Positions 7,022 to 11,377 of a DNA stretch of 11,377 bases are shown one piece after another. This stretch comes from 66-474 sp035572335. GTDB taxonomy: Bacteria; Pseudomonadota; Gammaproteobacteria; Xanthomonadales; Rhodanobacteraceae. The stretch covers positions 1 through 11,377 of the forward strand of contig DATNAW010000216.1 of NCBI GenBank assembly GCA_035572335.1, given 5' to 3'. The notes below the pieces were generated by a model. It was not told where the DNA came from. It made no database searches and worked only from the letters and a program-made list of their open reading frames with translations. Made by a program: the position numbers and the translations under genes. Numbering within the stretch: position 1 is the first letter of the stretch; every line of letters starts with the position of its first letter.

Positions 7022-7855
7022 CTACAAACCGAGCAGGAATTTCCCCAGCACGAAGATCGGAAGCGCCGCCACGATCGAATCCATGCGGTCGAACACGCCG
7101 CCATGACCGGGGAACAGTGCGCCGGAATCCTTCACGCCCGCGTGTCGCTTGACCAGGCTTTCGAACAGGTCGCCGATGATCGAGAACAGCACGGTCAACA
7201 GCGCCAGCGCCACGATGGCGGGCAGGCGGTCGACTGGAACCTTCAGTAGCGCGCCGCCGATGAGGCCGACGATGCCCGAGCACACCAGCGCGCCGTAAAC
7301 ACCCTCGCGGGTCTTGCCGGGGCTGATGGCCGGGGCGAGCTTGACACTGCCCCAGCGGCGGCCCGCGGTGAACGCGCCGATGTCGGCGGCCACCACGATG
7401 CAGGCGAAGAACAGCACCCACCAGCGCCCGTGTCCCGAGTGCGGCTCGGCCATGTCGCCGTGCATCACCACCACGGCGCACCACGCCGGCACCACCACCA
7501 TGGCGCCCGCGAGCAGCTTGAGCGCGGCATGTCCGCGTGTCGGCTCGCTGCCGAAACGGTGGTGCGTGAGCCACGCCAACGCAAGAAGCCACCATGCGAG
7601 GCCTGCAAGCACGGGCAACCACCACCACGGTGACTTGCAGACGTGCCAGAACAGCGCGAACAGGATCAGGTAACCGAACAGCAGCACGCCTCGCTGCAGG
7701 CGGCTGCGCACGCCGGCCATGCGCGTCCATTCCCACATGCCCAGCAGGAAAATCAGCCCAAGCAGCGTGGCGAACACCGAGGCGCGGGTGAGGAAGATCA
7801 GCGCGACGATCAGCGGCGCGAGGATGATGGCGGTGATGACGCGCTGCTTCAGCAT
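7022..7855 (-). CDS. cdsA: Phosphatidate cytidylyltransferase (CDP-diglyceride synthase) CdsA
   Basis: CdsA makes CDP-diacylglycerol from CTP and phosphatidic acid in the inner membrane, the branch point for all phospholipids. The 277-residue protein is strongly hydrophobic, with about seven or eight membrane segments. It carries the family signature in full at about 228-259: GDLFESLVKR, then KDSGALFPGHGG, then DRMD, with the metal-binding acidic residues present (Asp229, Glu232, Asp256, Asp259). DIGAFTAGRRWG (158-169) and SPGKTREG (178-185) are also typical. The ATG sits 9 bases after the uppS stop, so the two genes are almost certainly cotranscribed. The pairing with uppS is conserved across Proteobacteria. 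No anomaly is seen. Confidence 0.97.
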   Translation of the reverse strand: MLKQRVITAIILAPLIVALIFLTRASVFATLLGLIFLLGMWEWTRMAGVRSRLQRGVLLFGYLILFALFWHVCKSPWWWLPVLAGLAWWLLALAWLTHHRFGSEPTRGHAALKLLAGAMVVVPAWCAVVVMHGDMAEPHSGHGRWWVLFFACIVVAADIGAFTAGRRWGSVKLAPAISPGKTREGVYGALVCSGIVGLIGGALLKVPVDRLPAIVALALLTVLFSIIGDLFESLVKRHAGVKDSGALFPGHGGVFDRMDSIVAALPIFVLGKFLLGL

Positions 7856-7864
7856 GAGCGCGGA

Positions 7865-8626
7865 TCAACCGGCGCGAGCGGTGACGGGAACGGGAGCGCA
7901 GCCGAAGCGGCGTTCGCGGCGCGCGTAGTCATCGAGGGCTCGGTCGAGTTCGGCATCGTCAACGTCGGGCCACAGGGCGTCGGTGAAGTAGAGCTCAGTG
8001 TAAGCGAGTTGCCAGAGCAGGAAGTTGCTGATGCGCCGTTCGCCGCCGGTGCGGATGAAAAGATCGGGCGGCGGCAAGTCGGCGAGGCAAAAATAGCGTG
8101 CGAGGGTTTGCTCGTCGATCGCGCCGGGATCGAGTTCGCCCCGCGCCACCGCTTCGGCGGCGTGCCGTGCGGCCTGCGCCATGTCCCAGCGGCCGCCGTA
8201 GCTGACGCAGACATTGAGGATCAGCCGCGAGTTGCCGGCGGTGCGAAGCGCCGCGGCCTGCATGCGGGTACGCAGCGCCTCCGAGAACGCCGACAGCTCG
8301 CCCACGAAATGCACGCGCACTTCGTTCTTGTGCAGCTCGTCGATTTCCTTGTCGAGCGCTTTCAGGAACAAGTCCATCAGCGCGCCGACCTCGGTCTGCG
8401 GGCGCTTCCAGTTTTCCGAGGAGAACGCGAACAGCGTGAGTACGCCGACGCCGTTGCGCAGGCACCAGCCGACGGCGGCGCGCACCGCTTTCTGTCCCGC
8501 GCGATGGCCGAAGCTGCGCGGTTGGCCGCGGCGACGGGCCCAGCGGCCGTTGCCGTCCATCACGATCGCGATGTGGCGTGGCACGATGGCGCGCATGGCG
8601 ACGCGGGGGGCAGGGCGAGTGCTCAT
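7865..8626 (-). CDS. uppS: Undecaprenyl diphosphate synthase (cis-prenyltransferase) UppS
   Basis: UppS extends farnesyl diphosphate with eight isopentenyl units in cis to give C55-PP, the lipid carrier for peptidoglycan and O-antigen. The 253 residues equal the E. coli length. Diagnostic motifs are HIAIVMDGNGRWA (18-30, catalytic Asp24), TLFAFSSENWKRP, and RTGGERRISNFLLWQ with YTELYF (Arg192, Arg198 and Glu211, corresponding to E. coli 194, 200 and 213). I chose the ATG at 8626 for family length; Met11 at 8596 is an alternative. The frame is open upstream to 8911, but through repeat sequence. A six-codon minicistron (ATG at 8643) ends in the TGA that overlaps the uppS ATG, which could couple initiation. 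Shine-Dalgarno is poor. dxr, which lies just upstream of uppS in E. coli, is absent. Confidence 0.97.
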   Translation of the reverse strand: MSTRPAPRVAMRAIVPRHIAIVMDGNGRWARRRGQPRSFGHRAGQKAVRAAVGWCLRNGVGVLTLFAFSSENWKRPQTEVGALMDLFLKALDKEIDELHKNEVRVHFVGELSAFSEALRTRMQAAALRTAGNSRLILNVCVSYGGRWDMAQAARHAAEAVARGELDPGAIDEQTLARYFCLADLPPPDLFIRTGGERRISNFLLWQLAYTELYFTDALWPDVDDAELDRALDDYARRERRFGCAPVPVTARAG

Positions 8627-8650
8627 CGGAGAGGGTCGCTCATGGATTGA

Positions 8651-8664
8651 ACGCTTCCGAGCGT
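8651..8664. repeat. Short hairpin upstream of uppS
   Basis: ACGCT (8651-8655) and AGCGT (8660-8664) form a perfect 5-bp stem around a four-base loop, 25 bases before the uppS start. It is too short to assign a role. It is listed because it adds to a run of hairpins across this gap. Confidence 0.3.
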
Positions 8665-8688
8665 ACCCAGTCTGAACCCATTTGGCTC

Positions 8689-8721
8689 CCTCTCCCCAAT
8701 GGCTTTTTGTTAGGGGAGAGG
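8689..8721. repeat. CCTCTCCCC/GGGGAGAGG palindrome between frr and uppS
   Basis: CCTCTCCCC (8689-8697) and GGGGAGAGG (8713-8721) are perfect 9-bp inverted arms around a 15-base loop. The flank continues with a G- and C-rich segment ending in GCAGGGTGAGG. Palindromes built on CCCTCTCCC/GGGAGAGGG with a CTCACCC flank recur between genes in many Xanthomonadales and Pseudomonas genomes, and this looks like one. It lies in the 281-bp gap (8627-8907) between two genes that are usually close. It may be only a dispersed repeat, or may fold in the frr or uppS transcript. The palindrome is seen directly; the family link is inferred. Confidence 0.65.
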
Positions 8722-8801
8722 CGGCCGCAGACCGAGCGCGTAGCGCAGGGTGAGGTGGCTGATATGGCGCGCAGTACCGAATCGTCCATGCAAAGCGGGA
8801 C

Positions 8802-8858
8802 GTCGCGCTGCGCGCGACACCATTCTTGAACGAAGCGGGTGCCGTGCGGAACCGCTTC
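8802..8858 (-). other. Pair of hairpins downstream of frr
   Basis: Two perfect 7-bp stems lie 50-106 bases after the frr stop: GAAGCGG (8832-8838) with CCGCTTC (8852-8858), loop 13; and GTCGCGC (8802-8808) with GCGCGAC (8812-8818), loop 3. Neither is followed by a U-run in the direction of transcription. They could slow polymerase or protect the frr 3' end ahead of Rho-dependent termination. Function is inferred; the stems are seen. Confidence 0.4.
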
Positions 8859-8907
8859 AATCCGCGAATTGACATTCGACAAGGTATTCGCCCCCTGTGA
8901 CTGTCGG

Positions 8908-9468
8908 TCAAATGGCCAGCAGTTCCTGTTCCTTCGCCTGCACCGCGACGTCCACTTCCTTGATGAAGCGGTCGGTCAGCTTCTGCATTTCGTCCTGCGC
9001 GCGGCGATCATCGTCCTCGCTGATCTGCTTGTCCTTCAGCAGGTTCTTGATGTGTTGCAGTCCGTCGCGGCGGATATTGCGGATCGCCACCTTGGCGTTC
9101 TCGCCCGCGTGGCCCACGTGCTTGGCCAGTTCCTTGCGGCGCTCCTCGGTGAGCGGCGGCATGTTGAGGCGGATGGTGGTGCCGGCGGTGGTCGGCGTGA
9201 TGCCGAGATCGGACGCCATGATCGCCTTTTCGACAGCGGCGACCATCTGCTTTTCATAAGGCGTGATCGTCAGCGAACGCGAATCGGAAACCGCCACCGA
9301 CGCGACCTGGTTGATCGGCACGTCCGAGCCGTAATAGTTCACCCTGATGTTTTCCACCAGCGCGGTGCTGGCGCGTCCGGTGCGCAGGTGCGACAGTTCA
9401 TGGCGCAGCGCCTCGATGCTCTTGCCCATGCGATCCTGGGCATCGTTCTTGATGTCGGTCGTGCTCAT
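8908..9468 (-). CDS. frr: Ribosome recycling factor Frr (RRF)
   Basis: RRF works with EF-G after termination to split the post-termination ribosome into subunits. The 186 residues (E. coli 185) form the L-shaped RRF fold: a three-helix bundle with HLRTGRAS near the N-terminus and LNMPPLTEERRKELAKHV in the long helices, plus the small alpha/beta domain around NYYGSDVPINQVASV. The C-terminal RRAQDEMQKLTDRFIKEVD is typical. I chose the ATG at 9468 because AGGA lies six bases upstream and the N-terminus MSTTDIKNDAQDRM fits the family; the frame opens 33 bases earlier at 9501 but that would overlap the promoter -10 box. It stands apart from pyrH by 398 bp and has a good promoter of its own, unlike a tight pyrH-frr pair. 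Confidence 0.98.
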   Translation of the reverse strand: MSTTDIKNDAQDRMGKSIEALRHELSHLRTGRASTALVENIRVNYYGSDVPINQVASVAVSDSRSLTITPYEKQMVAAVEKAIMASDLGITPTTAGTTIRLNMPPLTEERRKELAKHVGHAGENAKVAIRNIRRDGLQHIKNLLKDKQISEDDDRRAQDEMQKLTDRFIKEVDVAVQAKEQELLAI

Positions 9469-9474
9469 CGCTGG

Positions 9475-9478
9475 TCCT
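9475..9478 (-). promoter_or_regulatory. Ribosome binding site of frr
   Basis: AGGA on the minus strand is separated by six bases from the ATG at 9468. It fixes the frr start at that ATG rather than at the upstream in-frame codon at 9501. Confidence 0.7.
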
Positions 9479-9500
9479 GCCGCGTGAATGGAAACGACCA

Positions 9501-9531
9501 ATTATAGGTGCGTGCGGCGGCTCGTGGTCGA
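9501..9531 (-). promoter_or_regulatory. Sigma-70 type promoter of frr
   Basis: A perfect TATAAT lies at 9501-9506 on the minus strand. A partial -35, TCGACC (four of six to TTGACA), lies at 9526-9531 with a 19-base spacer, which is longer than ideal. Transcription would start near 9494 and give a leader of about 25 bases carrying the AGGA ribosome site. The -10 box stands out in this GC-rich sequence. A separate frr transcript is inferred from it. Confidence 0.6.
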
Positions 9532-9535
9532 CAGG

Positions 9536-9568
9536 CGCTTGCGCAACACCCCTTCACTCGCGCAAGCG
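9536..9568. repeat. Perfect 9-bp inverted repeat upstream of the frr promoter
   Basis: CGCTTGCGC (9536-9544) and GCGCAAGCG (9560-9568) pair perfectly around a 15-base loop. The near arm ends four bases from the proposed frr -35 box, and the far arm lies 17 bases past the stop of the small ORF at 9586. It could be a regulator-binding operator, or an RNA hairpin that closes the pyrH transcript. No U-run follows it, so it is not a standard intrinsic terminator. Confidence 0.5.
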
Positions 9569-9585
9569 TGGCGATGCTCACGGCA

Positions 9586-9756
9586 CTACCGCACCGGCGC
9601 CTGCTGGACGCAGCTTTCGATCTGCGTTGTCAGTTGCGCATGCAATTGGGCTTGCTGCCGGTCGTATTGCTGGACCTGCTGCAACGTCTGTTCCACGCTC
9701 GGAGCCGATTGACCGAAGTCCACCGCGGCGGCATGCCTGAACATCGCATTGGCCAT
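9586..9756 (-). CDS. Possible small Gln-rich protein or gene remnant between pyrH and frr
   Basis: This frame gives 56 residues from the ATG at 9756: a short start with ANAMFRHAAAVDFGQSAP, then a Gln-rich amphipathic stretch (VEQTLQQVQQYDRQQAQLH) and one Cys near the end. I do not recognise it. About three quarters of its third codon positions are G or C, as in neighbouring genes, which mildly favours real coding. The frame is open back to 9825 with a GTG at 9822, but the extra residues look non-coding. There is no clear ribosome site before either start and no signal peptide. It may be a short coiled protein or the decayed 3' end of an older gene. The rest of the 398-bp gap (9757-9866) holds nothing I can name. 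Confidence 0.3.
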   Translation of the reverse strand: MANAMFRHAAAVDFGQSAPSVEQTLQQVQQYDRQQAQLHAQLTTQIESCVQQAPVR

Positions 9757-9866
9757 GAACACGAGCGTGGATTCGCCACCATGGATGGCGGGACGGACAG
9801 GTTGGCCACGCCGTATACGCACGAATCAGTGGCTTGGAATGGAAATCCACGCCGACGCGGCGATGT

Positions 9867-10592
9867 TCAGCCCGCGCCGCCTACCAGCGTTCCGATGGAT
9901 TCGCCTTTGAGGATGCGCATCAGATTGCCCGGCCGCGTCATGTCATAGATGCGAAGGGGCAGGCCGTGGTCGCGGCACAACGCGATCGCGGCGGTGTCCA
10001 TCACCTTGAGGTTGCGCGCGATCACTTCCTCGTAGCTGACCTGCTCGAAACGCTGCGCGTCCTTCTTCTTCTTGGGGTCGGCGCTGTATACGCCGTCGAC
10101 CTTGGTCGCCTTCAGCAGCAGGTCGGCGCTCACTTCGATCGCGCGCAGCGCGGCGGCGGAGTCGGTGGTGAAGAACGGGTTGCCGGTGCCGCCTGCGAAC
10201 AGCACGATGCGGCCTTTTTCGAGGTGCCGGATCGCGCGGCGGCGGATGAAGTCCTCGCACACGTCGTGGATCTGGATCGCGCTCATCACCCGCGCGAATC
10301 CGCCGCGTTTTTCCACGGCATCCTGCATCGCCAGCGCGTTCATCACCGTCGCCAGCATGCCCATGTGGTCGCCGGTCACGCGGTCCATGCCGGCTTCGGC
10401 AAGGCCCGCTCCGCGGAAGATGTTGCCGCCGCCGATCACCACGCCGATTTCGACGCCGATCTTGCGCACTTCGAGTATTTCATCGGCCATCCGCCCGATC
10501 ACTTCCGGATCGATGCCGTAGTCCGCGGCCCCCATCAGGGCCTCGCCGGAGAGCTTCAGCAGGATGCGCTGGTACTTCGGCTTCGCGGCCAT
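9867..10592 (-). CDS. pyrH: UMP kinase PyrH
   Basis: PyrH phosphorylates UMP to UDP with ATP. It is a hexameric amino-acid-kinase-fold enzyme, usually activated by GTP and inhibited by UTP, and it feeds pyrimidine nucleotide and UDP-sugar pools. The 241 residues equal the E. coli length. Motifs are LKLSGEAL (12-19), GGGNIFRG (54-61), GDHMGMLATVMNALA (74-88), FAGGTGNPFFTTDSAA (132-147) and KATKVDGVY (161-169), covering the phosphate, UMP and ATP sites. I chose the ATG at 10592 because GGAG lies eight bases upstream; the frame opens 24 bases earlier at 10616. It follows tsf but is separated from it by a strong terminator, and it has a likely promoter of its own. No anomaly is seen. Confidence 0.98.
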   Translation of the reverse strand: MAAKPKYQRILLKLSGEALMGAADYGIDPEVIGRMADEILEVRKIGVEIGVVIGGGNIFRGAGLAEAGMDRVTGDHMGMLATVMNALAMQDAVEKRGGFARVMSAIQIHDVCEDFIRRRAIRHLEKGRIVLFAGGTGNPFFTTDSAAALRAIEVSADLLLKATKVDGVYSADPKKKKDAQRFEQVSYEEVIARNLKVMDTAAIALCRDHGLPLRIYDMTRPGNLMRILKGESIGTLVGGAG

Positions 10593-10600
10593 GCACGGAT

Positions 10601-10604
10601 CTCC
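10601..10604 (-). promoter_or_regulatory. Ribosome binding site of pyrH
   Basis: GGAG on the minus strand lies eight bases before the ATG at 10592. It favours that start over the in-frame upstream codon at 10616, which would have this site inside the coding region. Confidence 0.7.
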
Positions 10605-10624
10605 GGTGGTGGGCAAACGCGACG

Positions 10625-10630
10625 ATTGTA
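10625..10630 (-). promoter_or_regulatory. Likely -10 box of the pyrH promoter
   Basis: TACAAT (five of six to TATAAT) lies 32 bases before the pyrH ATG on the minus strand, between the tsf terminator and the gene. The -35 region is poor, partly because it falls against the terminator T-run. Transcription from here would give a leader of about 25 bases with the GGAG site. A separate promoter is expected anyway, since the terminator would block read-through from tsf. Confidence 0.5.
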
Positions 10631-10654
10631 GCGAAGCGGGCGTATCGGGGACAC

Positions 10655-10684
10655 AAAAAAGCCGCGATGGCTCGCGGCTTTTTT
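10655..10684 (-). terminator. Rho-independent terminator after tsf
   Basis: GCCGCG (10661-10666) and CGCGGC (10673-10678) form a perfect GC stem with a six-base loop, flanked by A6 (10655-10660) and T6 (10679-10684). On the minus strand it begins 20 bases after the tsf stop and ends in a U-run, so it should end the tsf (probably rpsB-tsf) transcript. The symmetric A and T tracts make it a potential terminator in both directions. Confidence 0.93.
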
Positions 10685-10704
10685 GCTTTCCAGGATTGCT
10701 TCGT

Positions 10705-11377
10705 TCAGGCGAGGCCGGCCTGCTTCATCACTTCGGCTGCGTAATCCTCGACCACTTTCTCGATGCCTTCGCCGACCGCGATGCGGTGGAACGAGAGCAC
10801 CTTGGCCTTCGTCTTCGCCAGTGCGTCACCGACGCTGACATTGGTGTCCAGCACGAACGGCTGGCCGGTCAGCGAGATTTCGGCGAGCGTCTTCTTGATC
10901 TTGCCGGCGATCATCTTTTCCTGGATATCGGCCGGCTTCTGCTTGTCCTTGTCGCTCATCTGGGCCAGCGAGATTTCCTTTTCCTTGGCCACGAATTCGG
11001 GCGGCACGTTTTCCGGCGCGACGTACTGCGGATTCATCGCGGCGATGTGCATCGCGATGCCGCGGGCGAGTTCGGCGTCGCCGCCTTCCAGCGCGACCAG
11101 CACGCCGATGCGGCCGCCGTGCACGTAGGCACCGAGCACGGGCGCGTTCTCGATGCGCACCAGGCGGCGTACCTGCACGTTCTCGCCGACCTTGGCGACC
11201 AGCCACTGGCGGCCTTCCTCGACGGTCGGGCCGTAGGAGGTCTTTGCAGCCTTGAGCGCTTCGGCGTCCTTCGCACCGCTCTTCAGCGCGGTCTGCGCCA
11301 CTTCATCGGTGAACTTCAGGAAGTTCTCGTCCTTGGCGACGAAGTCGGTTTCCGAATTGATCTCGACCAGCACGCCG
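10705..11377 (-). CDS. tsf: Translation elongation factor EF-Ts, C-terminal part (gene starts beyond the right edge)
   Basis: EF-Ts is the nucleotide exchange factor that regenerates EF-Tu-GTP. About 224 residues are visible out of a family length near 285-295; the N-terminal UBA-like domain and its start lie outside the window. The first visible residues, GVLVEINSETDFVAKDENF, include the TDFV motif that contacts EF-Tu. The core subdomains follow (LVRIENAPVLGAYVH, GRIGVLVALEG, ARGIAMHIAAMNPQYV), then a helical coiled-coil region (EKEISLAQMSDKDKQKPADI), ISLTGQPFVLD and the terminal module VGEGIEKVVEDYAAEV. The frame runs intact to the edge; the GTG at 11373 is an internal valine codon, not a start. 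rpsB is the expected upstream neighbour. An intrinsic terminator follows the stop. Confidence 0.98.
   Translation of the reverse strand, partial: GVLVEINSETDFVAKDENFLKFTDEVAQTALKSGAKDAEALKAAKTSYGPTVEEGRQWLVAKVGENVQVRRLVRIENAPVLGAYVHGGRIGVLVALEGGDAELARGIAMHIAAMNPQYVAPENVPPEFVAKEKEISLAQMSDKDKQKPADIQEKMIAGKIKKTLAEISLTGQPFVLDTNVSVGDALAKTKAKVLSFHRIAVGEGIEKVVEDYAAEVMKQAGLA

Noticed and set aside
8627..8911. 95-residue extension of UppS back to a TTG codon at 8911
   Set aside because: It runs through palindromic repeat sequence and would overlap the frr stop. The 253-residue form matches the family length.
9508..9948. 146-codon plus-strand frame across the pyrH-frr gap
   Set aside because: It overlaps the pyrH 3' end in antisense, has Arg- and His-rich composition, and shows no ribosome site or domain. 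The minus-strand frame at 9586-9756 is the better candidate, and even that is weak.
1..11377. Novel system such as CRISPR, toxin-antitoxin, prophage, insertion sequence or biosynthetic cluster
   Set aside because: Every substantial minus-strand frame is a known housekeeping gene in conserved order. No repeat-spacer array, transposase, integrase or attachment site is visible.

Overview
The window is a block of essential housekeeping genes, all read from the minus strand. It comes from a high-GC gammaproteobacterium. Protein sequences and gene order fit the Xanthomonadales (Xanthomonas, Rhodanobacter or Dyella type). That placement is inferred from conserved synteny and protein character, not from a database search. 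No mobile element, CRISPR array, tRNA, rRNA or defence system is visible.

In the direction of transcription (right to left) the layout is as follows. The 3' part of tsf (EF-Ts) is closed by a strong intrinsic terminator. pyrH (UMP kinase) follows behind its own likely promoter. Next is a 398-bp gap holding a doubtful small ORF, an inverted repeat and a promoter with a perfect TATAAT box. frr (ribosome recycling factor) comes next, then a 281-bp gap rich in hairpins, including a CCTCTCCCC/GGGGAGAGG palindrome. uppS (undecaprenyl-PP synthase) and cdsA (CDP-diglyceride synthase) are followed by a 135-bp gap. rseP (site-2 protease), a stem-loop and bamA (outer-membrane assembly) come next. A 165-bp gap filled by an inverted, 9-bp-periodic repeat leads to lpxD, fabZ, lpxA and the 5' part of lpxB, which are tightly coupled and run off the left edge.

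The genes work together in two ways. tsf, pyrH and frr serve translation and nucleotide supply. uppS through lpxB build the envelope: the lipid carrier (UppS), the phospholipid precursor (CdsA), envelope-stress proteolysis (RseP), outer-membrane protein insertion (BamA), and the first acylation and disaccharide steps of lipid A (LpxA, LpxD, LpxB) with the acyl-ACP dehydratase FabZ. lpxD-fabZ-lpxA-lpxB are joined by ATGA, GTGA and TGA/ATG junctions, so they are almost certainly one translationally coupled unit.

This is a conserved region, not a new system. The points worth a second look are the absence of dxr (and of skp) from the places where relatives carry them, a methionine at the LpxA acyl-chain ruler position that predicts short (about C10-C11) hydroxyacyl chains on lipid A, the repeats that sit in the gaps between otherwise compact genes, and the unexplained small ORF between pyrH and frr.
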